Below, piece by piece: positions 24,331-36,400 of a stretch of 64,000 nt of DNA. The stretch covers positions 248,001-312,000 of the forward strand of contig SKCR01038152.1 of the NCBI GenBank assembly GCA_019454045.1, read 5' to 3'. The notes under the pieces were generated by a model that was not told where the DNA came from, did not search any database, and saw only the letters and a list, made by a program, of their open reading frames with translations. Source of the DNA: Zanthoxylum bungeanum. Its lineage: Eukaryota; Streptophyta; Magnoliopsida; Sapindales; Rutaceae. Within the stretch, counting starts at the first letter, position 1. Every line of letters starts with the position of its first letter. The position numbers were made by a program, and so were the translations under genes.

Positions 24331-27300
24331 TATTTAAACGACTTTAATTTTCAAATTGGGAATAAATTTCAGGATGGTACTGGAAACTAATAGATTATTT
24401 TATTTGATAAAATAATATATTAGGCCTTAGCCCGGATTTAAGCAAATAAGTGGAACATGATATTTGGAATATTCATGTAATGATAACTTTAGTGCTTAAT
24501 CCATTTTACTTGTCATATTGACTCCTTAATTTTTTTATCAGAACTAAGGATTAGATTCTTAAAGTATGATATTGAAATTGAAGGATCTTCATAAATCTAT
24601 TCTTAGATTTTAGAAGTAAATATTGCAATTAATAACTCTTGGAGAGTTAATGACTATTCTCAAGGAGATAAAAGTCAAAGTTTGCAATTAGGCAAGTAGA
24701 GCTAGCGCACTTTACTTCGATATTCTAGAAGGCCAATACTTGGCCAAAGGCTTTTGGAGTGTTGAAAATGGAAAAGGCAAAATCATTATAATCTTCTAGG
24801 AAGATAAACGACATATCCCATACAGGAATTAAAGACGAGCAAGGCTCTGAATTCAAATGTGTTTGTCAAAATTATGTTCACTACTAGTATTGAAATTATT
24901 TTAAATACTTAGTATGATAAATAAATATATACTGATGTGCAGAATCTGCTATGAGCAGGATACTGACTTCAATTGTGATAAATCTGCGAATTGAAAACGG
25001 GACGTAAGTCGCTGTTTTGATCGTAGATACCTAAGTTTGGAACTACCCTTCGGGTAAGTACTTAAATTAGGAAACTGTTATATATGTAACTAGTTTGACT
25101 AGAAACATTATCTATGTATCAGTGTATAACTCGTTGCAAGTGTACCTTTATATTCTAGAACACTAAAGTGTTTTATTTTATAAAGATGATATTGAGATAA
25201 ACACATTAGATGTGAATAACAGTATTTATATTTTGAATATAAAATCTAAAACATATAAAATGACAAACAAATAGCTCAACTGATTCGATCAGCTGAAATT
25301 AATTGTGGCATTGTTGTCTGGGACACAATTAAGCAGACTCGTATATCCACACTTCTGAAGAGTGGATACTAGGACTGACTTGATTAGATTCAAATAAAGT
25401 CTATGAATCTAGTTTATTGGGCAAAGTGCCTAAAACACTATTTACTTGGTAAAAGTGAAAATGCCACCGATCTATTAGCCCTAGTTCATAGTGAAGGAAA
25501 TGGACCCATATCTAGCTAGGCTAGAGGTGGATATGGATATTTTGTGACCTTTACGGATGTAGCATCGCGTTATGGTTAAGTGTTTCTTTTGAAGAACACA
25601 AATCAGAAACTTTTATAGTTTCGACACGAAATAGACAAACAAATCGGCTAAAGTATTATACCGTCACGGTAAGACCGTAATGGAAAATACTTAAGCAATA
25701 AGTTTCTCGTATACTTGAAAGAGTATAGTATTCTTTCAAATGAGTTCTTCTCCCGGAACACGTCAATTTGACGGTGTGTCCGAACGGACTAACCGAATTT
25801 TTTTGGACATGATAAGGTTAATCATGAGTCACTCTGAGCTACTAATTTCCTTCAAAGGATAAGCATTAACAGTGCAATACTTATTTTGAATAAGGTTCCA
25901 TGAAAATCTGTTAGACAGAAATTCATATTAGATATGAACAGGAAAGAAACTGGGTTTCACATTCCTGAAAATTTAGGAATGCTTAACATACATTTGGATG
26001 ATACCAAACTATAACCCAAATAGGATAAGTGCCAAGATGTAGGTTATCCTAAGGAAAACCATAAGTATAGTACTTATACATCTCACTAGAGAACAATTTA
26101 ATTGTTGCTCACCATGCGGTTTTCCTAAGAGGAATACCGATATGTAGTGGTGAGTGGGAGGATAGTAAAACTCGATGAAAATCAGAGTAATACTGTTCAA
26201 GGCACCAAATCCTTAATGGAACACAAACATTTTATCAAGGATGAAACTGTACCATTAATCTTCGTATACACAAGAACCGAGTAGATCAGAGAGAGTCAGA
26301 AAACAACCTGGGGTATGGGTTTCTGATCTCACCTCATAAAGATGTCAATCTTTAGAGGAATACCAACTGACTACGTATGAGGAAGTGATACAAGGTATCG
26401 ACTACCCATCATGGCAAAGTGCCATGAGTCCGAAATGGATTCCATGTAAATCAACTATGTTTAGACACTAGTTGACATACCATAAGGCATTGTGCCTATT
26501 GGTACTGTATAAATCTTCAAGAAAGACATACATGGATGGCGACATACCAACGTACAAAGATAGGCTTTTACCGGAAAGGTATCTTTATCAACATTGTGTT
26601 GATTACGATTCAACTTTTTACCTATTGCCATTGTAAATCCATTTGGATAATACTTGCTGATGTTGTATGTTTCATTTATGAAATATGACAATTAATGGGA
26701 AAATCGCTTTCCTGAAAAGGAAACCTTTTGGAGGATGTTTACTATATCCTGACGGTTTTGTCGTACCAAAATTAGCAAACAAGGTTTGCGGGTTATTCGA
26801 TCCATGTTTGGATTGAAGCAAGCATAGGTTCTTAGAATTATCGTTTTGATGTAATCATAATGGAGTATGATTTAATTCAAAACGAATTGATTCTTATGTA
26901 TATAAGAGGGTTAGTGGGAGTGCACTGACAGTAGCTATCCTATAATAATGTTAATACATCGTTTCTTGGAAATGATATTCCCATATTACAATCGGCGAAA
27001 GCTTGGCTTTCGAGAAAATTCTCCGTAGAATTCTTGGGAGAAACAACCTTTATTCTAGGAATAAAGATCTACTATGATATATTTAAAGTTGTTAAAACTC
27101 TCCGAGAACTCGTACATTGAAAGATGTACGTAACCTGGTGTCTCATACGCTTTGAGCATATGGATTCACAAACAGGGTAATCCAAGTGATAGTCACTGGA
27201 TTGATAATAAGAATATTCGTTAGTATCTTAGAGAACTAAGGATGATGTCTTAATCTATGGAGAAGGAGAACTTGGAGTGACTGGGATCACTACTTCAAGT

Positions 27301-27730
27301 TTCCTAAACCGATAAAACGACTATAAGTCGCAAACAATACTATACAGTTTAAATGAAGGTACAGTGAGCTGGAAATCTTCCAAGTAAGACACTGTTACCG
27401 AATAAACAACAAATGCGGGTTATTGCTGCAGCTGAAGTGGCAATAGAAGCCATTTGGGTCGATAATTAATCTAATTAGATTAGATATAATTCTGTTAGCA
27501 GCTGAGCTAGGCGTCAGCACAGGCTAAAGAATTAATGGTCTCATCAATGATCCAGATATATACTTTGATATTCATCTGATTCGTTCAGATCATACATCGT
27601 GGCGATGTGATGATCGAATAAATCGCATCAGACGATAATAATGCAAGTCCGCTGACGAAAGCCTTTTCTCAGCAGTTTGAGCCAACCGTATATAGTTCAG
27701 GTGTAAGACACTCGAGTGACTGGCTATAGG
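24331..27730 (+). pseudogene. B decayed copia gag-pol
   Basis: Colinear with A and E and, more distantly, with H. Landmarks are the integrase zinc-finger DNA near 25310-25370, the integrase core near 25545-25690, the RT GLKQA region near 26805-26830 followed by TAG at 26825-26827, and RNase H near 27360-27460. The shared 11-bp integrase deletion is at about 25613-25620 and the shared RT/RNase H deletion near 27113-27155. No open frame exceeds about 80 codons. Confidence 0.8.
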
Positions 27731-27742
27731 CCAAGTGGGAGT

Positions 27743-28870
27743 TATTGGACAGTTATGACCCATAGTGTCACTATTTGTACAGATCATGGTGTTGTTGTAC
27801 AAATTAACTATGTGACAAAGGATATTGCTCTCTTATCATTTGTGATTAGATCACCTTAGATGTATAAATGATAGGAGGTCCCTGTGATTCGTTCCTAGAT
27901 TGAGAATGTTTTAAGACAATATCAATCCACGAAGGATTAATCACTAAATATCCCTAGTCAGAGTATTATCGAGATTGGACATTGATAATGCGTAAAAGAC
28001 TAGTATTGCACTTGTGCGCGTTGTGAGGACATAACGACATAGTTCTCATATATTTGGGTATAGGATACTCATGCAAGTGTGGTAGGAGGTTGTGTTTTAC
28101 CGATGGCATGGAAAACAGCTACGCTCTGGATAGCCCCATCGGAATCCCATTGGTAGTATGACTGTGTGTCTATGGGAGTCCGACATCAGGGTAGGTGTAT
28201 TTTGTCTTAACCTGAGACTTGCACCGCTAATACTTGTGACAATCGGTGTACTTTGGTTGCGGTCGTCTAGGGCTTTAATAGGTTCTGTGTACACCAATAT
28301 TGGGTATACTGAGAATCGTAGTGTATTGGGTGTGATGTCAAGACGGAAGTATCACTTCAGTCATAGTGGAGATGATGTCACGTAGGATACGGTATTAGTA
28401 CTCTTAAGTGCTGCAACCATCGGGATATTATGACAAGGTCATGTATATCGATTATAGAGACTAGTTACCAGACATCCGACATGTGCTTCGTACGGGGCAG
28501 ACACAATTCCAGCCACAGGCCTAGCACGTGAAATCTGATACTGGATCGACATACACGATACTACGTATACTACGCCTGATACAGATCTTTATATTCCTAT
28601 AAAGATATTTCCGGAGAATTGGGTAGGCATGGCGCTTTGCTAGAAGCCAACCTTGTCTTGTAAATTGGTAAAACGTCGTACTTGGTACATACGTGTTCGG
28701 ATAGTCCGATGACCGAATTTACTGCCAACATATCCGGGGATATCATGGCTCTCTTCTCGAAGATTTACCGATGACGTATGACTCACACTTTAATTAATCT
28801 GGGATTAATTCGATGAGAGAAAAAATTAATATGGGATTAATAACGGTGATATTTTAATCTGGGATAAAAT
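27743..28870 (+). repeat. B 3' LTR, left part
   Basis: It follows the PPT-like AAGTGGGAG (27733-27741). The start reads TATTGGACAG, so the canonical TG is mutated to TA. It runs into the inverted-repeat row and is interrupted by A at 28870/28871; the last five bases AAAAT are A's target site. Confidence 0.9.
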
Positions 28871-29923
28871 TGTTGGATAATATGACCCATAGCGTCACTA
28901 TTTGTACAGATCACGGTGTTGTTGTACAAATTAACTATGTGACAAGGAAATTGCACTCTCATCATTTGTGATTAGATCACCATAGATGTATAAATGAAGA
29001 GAGGTCCATATGATTAGTTCCTGGATTGAGATGATATGAGACAATATCAGTCCACGAAGGATTAATCATTAAATATCCCTAGTCGTAGTATTATCGAGAC
29101 AGGACATCGACAATGCGGAATAGGCTAGTATTGCAATTGTGCGCGTTGTGAGGGCACAACGGCATAGTTCTCATATATATAAGTATTGTATACTTATGCA
29201 AGTGCGATATGAGGTTGTGTTTCACCGATGGTACGGGAAACAGCTTCGCTCTGGATAGACCCCTCGGAATCCCATTGGTATTATGACTATGTGTCTATGG
29301 GAGGCCGAAATCAAGGTAGGTGTGTATGGTCTTAACCTGAGACTTACATCGCTAATACTTATGATAATCGATACACTTGGTCTTGGTGGTACAGGGCTTT
29401 AACCGTTCTGCGTACACCACTTCTGGGTTTATCAGAGAGTCGTAGTGTATTGGGTGTGATGTCAAGACGGAAGTATCACTTCAGTCATAGTGGAGATGAT
29501 GTCACGCAGGATACGGTACTAGTGCTCTTGAGTGTTGCGCAACCAATCGGGATATTGTGACCAGGTCATGAATATCCGATTATAGAGACTATATTACCAG
29601 ACATCCGACATATGATTCGGACGGGGCAGACACTTATCCAGCCCCAGCCCTAGCACGTGACTATCCGATACTGGGCCGATATACACAATACTACGGTATA
29701 CTACGCTTGATACAGATCTATATATTCCTGTAAGAATATTTCTGGAGAATTGGGTAGGCATGGCGCTTTGCTAGAAGCCAACCTTGTCTTGTAAATCGGT
29801 ATAAACGTAGTACGAGGTACTTACGTGTTCGGATAGTCCGACGACCGTATTTACTGCCAACATATCCGGAGATCTCATGGGTCGGTTCCTGAAGATTCAC
29901 CGATGACGTATGACTCACACTTT

Positions 29924-30222
29924 AATTAATCTGGGATTAATTCGATGAGAGAGAAAATTAATCTGGGATTAATTACGGAGATATTTTATCTCGGATAAAA
30001 TATCGTTAAAGAGAGAGAACGATTAATTTGGAATTAATCGATAAATTAATATATTCGATATATTATAACGAATTTAGATTTCAACGAGGAATTGAAATTA
30101 GATTTTTATTCGGGCGAACGAATTAATTTAGAATTAATTCGTTAGCGATGTTAATAGTGAATTCGCTAGGCGTAATCATTTAATTACGACACAATGAAAA
30201 TTCGTTAATTTGGAATTAGCGA
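29924..30222 (+). repeat. Row of short inverted repeats with 3-nt spacers (A 5' LTR)
   Basis: At least six perfect stems are seen: AATTAATC-TGG-GATTAATT at 29924-29942 and again at 29956-29974; ATTTTATC-TCG-GATAAAAT at 29983-30001; a 9-bp stem with TGG at 30020-30040; an 8-bp stem with TCG at 30047-30065; and a 12-bp stem with TAG at 30117-30143. Weaker members are near 30070-30082 and 30200-30222. The stems differ in sequence, but the 3-nt spacer T-N-G is constant. Equivalent rows are at 37795-38095 (A 3' LTR), 40040-40345 (C), 51299-51500 and 59450-59640 (H). Confidence 0.85.
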
Positions 30223-30277
30223 ACCCGAGCCCGAGATTGTTTGCGAGCGCATTCGTATTTTGAATTCGAGTGCGGCA

Positions 30278-30349
30278 CGCAAGTCAAATCAAGCGTCAAA
30301 TCGCAAGTCAAATCAAGCGTCAAATCGCAAGTCACATCAAGCGTCAAAT
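30278..30349 (+). repeat. 24-bp tandem repeat, 3 units (A 5' LTR U3)
   Basis: Units begin CGCAAGTC at 30278, 30302 and 30326. Each contains GCGTCAAAT, that is TTTGACGC on the minus strand, with a TGACG (as-1-like) and a TTGAC (W-box-like) core. It is upstream of the TATA-like element, where other plant LTRs carry enhancer repeats (known for Tnt1/Tto1; the parallel is inference). The same three units are in the 3' LTR at 38151-38222. Confidence 0.85.
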
Positions 30350-30450
30350 CACATGTCACTTTGAGTGATGTGACATTTCAGTGATTGATGTGAGTTGATT
30401 TGTGTTGATTGACAAGCATTTAATGCTTTGCTTTTGGGAAAAGATTTTGG

Positions 30451-30457
30451 TATATAT
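30451..30457 (+). promoter_or_regulatory. TATA-like element of A 5' LTR
   Basis: TATATAT lies about 60 bp upstream of a CT-rich tract in the LTR third nearest the PBS and is conserved in the 3' LTR copy. It is the plausible core promoter; the transcription start is not visible. Confidence 0.45.
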
Positions 30458-30960
30458 GTTTTATTTATTTTTGGAAAATATATCAATAAAACCTATTACT
30501 TTTTCTTTTCCCTCCTCTCTCTCCTCTGTACACGTTTTTGCTCATTTTGGAGCCAAAACCCCATCTTATTCTCTCTCGGTCTTGGACCGATTTCTTCATC
30601 TCTTTCTCTGTTTTGACCGAAAGAAATTGGAGAAGCAATGATCTTGTTACAAGATCTATGTGCTAGCACACTCTTGGAGGCATCCTAAGGTGATAGGGAA
30701 GTGAGTTCGTGAGCTTCGAAGCTTGAAGCTTGGAGCTTCAATGGTGTCCATCAATGGCCGAACCTTGGAGAAGCCGAACCAGTCACCACCGTGCAACCCC
30801 TACCACGCGCAGCTCACTGCCGAGCAAGGGAGAGCAGTGCGTTTTTGGTCTTTGTTGCATCTATACCGATCAATGTGAGTTATTCCGCACCTCCTTTGAT
30901 ATGTATTCAACTCGTTTATGCATGATTTATGATCCTTGGGACTTGATTGAAACTCAACAA

Positions 30961-30973
30961 TGGTATCAGAGCC
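30961..30973 (+). promoter_or_regulatory. A primer-binding site
   Basis: TGGTATCAGAGCC is complementary to the 3' end of plant initiator tRNA-Met, one base after the LTR end. This is the standard minus-strand primer site of Ty1/copia elements. Confidence 0.95.
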
Positions 30974-33440
30974 ATTTGTGCATAAAACTTTTTTAGGGTT
31001 CTTGAGCAAAATTTGGGGCTTTTTGATTTAAGCATGATTTTGACAAATTGTTTGTTTAAGAATTTTGTATATGAATAACTTAGAGTTATATGTAATCAAT
31101 TTGAAGAAAAATTAATTGGATTGATTTTCCCCAATTTGATTGTTGGCCAAAACTTTAATTTGGGTAAACTTGATTTTGAGCATGTTTAATGAAATTGGAT
31201 GATTTAGAATGCTTAAAGTATGTTTAATTGAGGATTGATTGGATCAGTTTGTTGAAAATTAGTTTGGAACAATTTTCCCCAAATTGCTTTGGATGGCCGA
31301 ATTTGGCAAGTGCCCTATTGTCTTGGATTTTGATTTTTTGTTCATTGGATGACTTGGAAATCATTTAGGGATGTTGAATTTATGTTTGATTGGGTTCAAT
31401 TGGATTGAATTTGATTTGGGCATATTTTTCCCCTTTGGCCGAGACACTTCAAGCATGAAATTGGGTTTGATTTTGATCAAATTATGTTGGACATGATTCA
31501 TTGATGTTAAGCATGATTAATTGGACAAATTTAGTGTTTTGGAAACTTTGATTTGGGTAATTAATAATGCTATACACTTTAGGTAATTTAATTGGAAAAT
31601 TTGGAATTTTTGAAATTAAATTATTGGGCCTTAAAATTGGATTTGGGCTTTTAAAGTTGTTATTGGGTTTATTGGACTTTGTTGTACAAAGTTGGTTTAG
31701 GCCAAAATGGTTGGATCCAATTAGGCCCAAAACCGCTTCCAAAAGGCCCAAATGCGACTAATGAACCTTTAACGTTAATTGGGCCTAATGGGCCAAATTA
31801 ATTTAAGGCTTATGGGGTAAATCCCGGATTGGACTTTGGTTGCGGGTTGACCCGAGTTGCCCAAAAGTCCACGCCTCAAGAAATTAATTAAAAGCCCATT
31901 GGACTTTAATTAAATTAATATTAGATATTAATCGGGCTTTGAGACCCGTAACGATTAAATTTAGAATTTAAGTCGTAAAGGTTTATTTTATAAAGTGTAA
32001 TATTTAATTTGGAATTAAATAATGAATTAGAATTAAATACGTATTAAATTGGATTTAATTATGTAATTTAATTTTATTTGAGAATCGTACTTTGAGTACG
32101 TGTTCGCAATACGAGTTTGACTCGAACAAAATCAAATCTTTGTTTGAACATTGGATGATCACTAATTATCAGATTAATTAATTTGATTAGATTGATTGAT
32201 AACATGCTTGTATGAATACATGGTTGTGATGTTTGAATAATGTATATCGGATGGATATTAGCCGGGTGGGGCGATTTTGGAAATTGTAATAAATTTGATT
32301 TATTAATTGGACCTGCGAGTCCAGCCTTATCTCCTATTTCTTTGTATTCTCTTCTCACCTATTCCCCTCAATGTAAATGAGGTTTCTTTAGAAGTGTAGT
32401 GTAACGGGTAGAAGTAAATACATGTGCTAGCTGGAGAGAGAAAAAGAGAGATTTGATCTAGGATCAATGTGTAAATATCCATCCGCATATCATTATTATT
32501 TTACATATGCGCTTTATTATGTGTTTAGAATGCATGTTTAAGGGTGTATGATGATGAGACCTTAACAAAGATAATAAATTGGTTGCCAATTTGCACGCGA
32601 AAAACCCTCATAAAATATCATGCGTTTTTCCTTCCATTGAGTGATTCTTACTCAAGATCCGAGATTGGCATGGGTTGTTGGCCAAAGTCAAGCCCTTTTT
32701 CTGTCGAAGATGTGTTTGAATCACGAGGCTTTGTTCCATATTGGTGTCATGTCCAAGTTGTGGTTTGTTGGCCAAAGTCAAGACCACTTCTTGTCCATCG
32801 ACATTGATTACGAAGCTTCCATGGTCAATGGGTCCACGCTTGACTGGGATAGGTTAGGGTATATATTGGATATATAGGCATATATATGATATATGTTTAG
32901 GACTTGGATGTCCACCTACTGGATCTAGGAATTGGATTGGATCCAATTGATCTTAGAGATCTACCTAGTTAATTATCATACAATTTGTTGGCCAAAGTCA
33001 AGATTGTGTGATATTTAACGGGATCCTAGCCCACTAGGAAACACGGATTTCCCGAGTACTCGACAGAGGGTTAGAGGCTCGCCGAAAAATAGTGGGAGGC
33101 AAGAATTGAATTTGCAATACTCGTTCAATTACTCGCCATACGCGCTCATTTAAATTATTTCGTCATTAGATTAAATGTTAGTTGGACTAATATTTAAATT
33201 GTTGTTTTAATAAACAGTTGGACTGTATTATACTTGATTATATATAATTGGATTATATTAATCAATATATTTGAATTAATTAATTTCAATTTACAGTTGA
33301 TTTTATAATTGGATTATAGTAATCAATGTAATTGAGGTTAATTAATTTGGATTATATTTGATTATATAGTTGGACTATTATAATCATTATAATATATATA
33401 GTACCACTAATCGTTGATTAAATAGTTGGACTATTGTAAT
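30974..33440 (+). other. A 5' leader (about 2.5 kb) with hairpins
   Basis: This is non-coding. It starts with an AT-rich, (T)TGGGC-rich half (31620-31950). It carries a CGGG...CCCG hairpin at 31933-31948, leader hairpins 1, 2 and 4 at 32665-32697, 32754-32792 and 32968-33019, and the pre-gag row of TGG-spacer inverted repeats (33178-33441). Hairpin 3, found in B, C, D, E and H, is deleted here: TTGACTGGGATAGGTTAGGG joins its two flanks near 32840-32856. Confidence 0.75.
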
Positions 33441-33441
33441 C
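33178..33441 (+). repeat. Pre-gag row of TGG-spacer inverted repeats
   Basis: Six units occur: TTAGT-TGG-ACTAA at 33178-33190, ACAGT-TGG-ACTGT at 33214-33226, then longer, mostly paired ones centred on ATAAT-TGG-ATTAT (about 33234-33265 and 33297-33325) and ATAGT-TGG-ACTAT (about 33359-33386 and 33413-33441). H retains three equivalents, the last ending four bases before its gag ATG. Confidence 0.8.
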
Positions 33442-36400
33442 AAGAAAAATTGAAAAGTTGGATATTTAAAATATAATCTGGGATTAAAATATTTTAAATG
33501 ATTTAATTTTCAAATTGGGAATAAATAATAGGTTACTTTATTTGATAAAATAACTTATTATACCTTAAGCCCAAAATTAAGCAAAATAAGTAGAGCATAA
33601 AATCTTTGGAAGATTTATGTGATGATGACTTTAATGCTTAATTTAATATACTTGTCATAAATCTAATTTTAGATTTAAGAAGCATTAAAATTGCAATTTA
33701 TAATTCTTGGAGAATTAATTGACTATTCTAGAGGAGATAAAGTCAAAGTTTGCAATTGGGCATGTAGCACGAGGTGCACATCGTTTCGATATTCTAAAAA
33801 CCCAAGGCTTGGCATAAGGTTCCTAAAATTGAAAAGATAATTGACATATACCAAAGTGACTACCATTTGGATATGGCAGACACGAAGAATTAAAGAAAGG
33901 GTGAGGCTCTAACTTTAAAGATATTTGTCAAAGTTATGTTCACTACTAGTATTGAAATTGGATTTTAAATACTTAGTGTGGTACATAAAATATATGTATT
34001 GATGTTAAGAATCCGCTATGAGCTGGATACTGACTTCAAGCCGAGATTTCTCTGCGAATCGGAAACGGGACGAAAGTCGCTGTTTCGACCGTAGATACCT
34101 AAGTTTAGGAACTACCATTTGGGTGTGTACTTAAATTAGGAACTGTTATAATGTAACTAGTTTGACTAGAGACATTATCTCTATATCAGTGTTTAATCCA
34201 TTGTGGATAAACCTTTATATTCTAGAACACTCAGTGTTTCATATATAAAGATGATACTGAGATAAACACATTAGATGTGAATAACAGAATTATATTTTGA
34301 ATATAAATAAAATCTCAAACATATAAAATGACAAATAAATAGCTCAAATTGATTTGATCAATAGAGACTTATTTGTGGCATTGTTGTCTAGGACACAATT
34401 AAACTAGACTCGTATATCCACACTTTTGAAGAGTGGGTACTAGGACTGATTTGATTATTCAAATAAGGTCTGCGAATCTAGTTTATTAGGTAAAGTACCT
34501 AAAATACTATTTACTTGGTAATAGTATAAGGGCCACCGACCTGTTAGCCCTATTCATGGTGAAGTAAGTGGGCCCATATCTAGCTAGGCTAGATGTGAAC
34601 ATGAATATTTCGTGACCTTAAACGGATGTGGCATCACGTTATGGTTATGTGTTTCTTTTGAAGAACACAAATCGGAAACTTTTAGAGTTTCGACACGAAA
34701 TAGACAAACAGATCGGCTATAGTATTATACCGTCACGGTAAGACCGTAATGGAAAATACTTAAGCAATAAGTTTCTTATATACTTGAAAGAGTATAGTAT
34801 TCTTTCAAATGAGGACTCCTCTCGAAACACGTCAAAGTGACGGTGTGTCCGAACGGATTAACCGAATCATGTTAGAATGATAAGGCTAATCATGAGTCGC
34901 TCTGAGCTACCATTTCCTTCAACGGATAAGTTTTAACAGTGCAATAACTTATTTAGAATAAGTTCTATTAATAAATTTTTTGACAAATATCATATAGATA
35001 TGAAGGGAAAGAAACCGGGTTTCTCATTCCTGACTATTTGGGATGCTAGGCATATGTTTGGATAATACCAAACTAAAACCTAAATTGGATAAGTGCCAAA
35101 TTGGTTATCCTAAAGGAAACCATAAGTATAGTACTTATAAATCTCACATGAGAACAAATATGATTGTTGATCACCATGCGGTTTTCCTAAGAGGAATACC
35201 GATATACAGTGGTCAGTGGGAGGATGGTGATACTCGATGAAAATTGGAGTAATATTGTTCGAGGCACGAAATCCTTAATGGAACACATATAGTTCGTCAA
35301 TGATGAATTTATACCATTAATCTTCGAATACACAAGAACCGCGTAGATCGGAGAGAATCAGAAAACAACCTGGGGTATGGGTTTCTGATCTCACCTCATA
35401 AAGATGTTAATCTTTTAAGGTATACCAACTGATTACGTATGAGGTAGTGATACAAGGTATCGACTCCCTATTATGACAAAGTGTCATGAGTCCCAAATAG
35501 ATTCCATGTATATCAACAATTTGGATACTAGTTGATATACCATAAGACATTGTGCCTATTGGTACTTTATAAGTCTTCAGGAAGACATACATGGAAGGCA
35601 ACATACCAACGCACAAAGCTGGGCTTTTGACGGAAAGGTATCGTTATCAACATTGTGTTAATAACGGTTCAACCTTTTACCTGTTGCCATGGTAAATCCA
35701 TTCGAAGATGCTTGTTGATAACTGCATATTTCATTATGAAATGTGTCAGTTGCAGATCAAAATCGCTTTCCTGAAAAGGAAACCTTTTGGAGGATGCTTA
35801 CAACATCCTGACGATTTTGTATAACCGACAAACAAGGTTTGCGGGTTATTCGATCCATGTTTGGATTGAAACAAGCATAAGGTTCTTGGAACTGACGTTT
35901 TGAAATAATCATAATAGTTTATGATTTGACTCAAAACGAAATAATTCTTGTGTATATAAGGAGGTTAGTGGGAGGGCACTGACAATGAAATTCCCATAAG
36001 GCAATCGGTGAAAGCTTGGCTTTTATAAGAAATTCTCCGTAGAATTCTAGGGAGTAACAACATTTATTCAAGGAATAAAGATCTACTGGGATAGATTTGG
36101 AGTTGTTAACACTCTCTGGGAAATTGTACATTTAAAATGTACTTGATATGGTGTCTCATACGCTTTGAGCATATGGAGTCGCAATCAGGACAATCCAAGT
36201 GATAGTCATTGGATTGAAGTTAAGGACATCTATTAGTATCTTAGAGAACTAAAGATGCTGTCTTAAATTATGGAGTAGGAGAACTTGAAGTGACTAGGAT
36301 CACTGCTGCAAGTTTCCAAACCGGTAAATACTGCGGTACTATAAGGTGAATAACGGGACAGTAAGCTGGAAATATTCCGAGCAAGATAAATGTTGCCGAA

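Larger units (their letters stand above)
28871..30959 (+). repeat. A 5' LTR
   Basis: It starts TGTTGGATAA and ends CTCAACA. From left to right it holds about 1 kb of U3, the inverted-repeat row (29924-30222), a 24-bp tandem repeat rich in TGACG/TTGAC cores (30278-30349), a TATA-like TATATAT (30451-30457), a CT-rich segment (30510-30545) and the U5 side. The LTR is AT-rich and non-coding; its small open frames are incidental. Confidence 0.95.

Noticed and set aside
30961..30973. tRNA gene at the PBS
   Set aside because: Only the 3'-end complement is present, with no cloverleaf; it is the tRNA-Met primer site. No tRNA or rRNA gene was recognised elsewhere.
30402..30996. Open frames of 60 to 90 codons in A's LTR (also 38275-38867)
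   Set aside because: They lie in LTR R/U5 sequence, overlap in several frames, and exist twice only because LTRs are duplicated. Family members lack them.
35043..36131. Short open frames in A's interior as new genes
   Set aside because: Each overlaps recognisable but broken pol sequence, and B and E do not keep the same frames.
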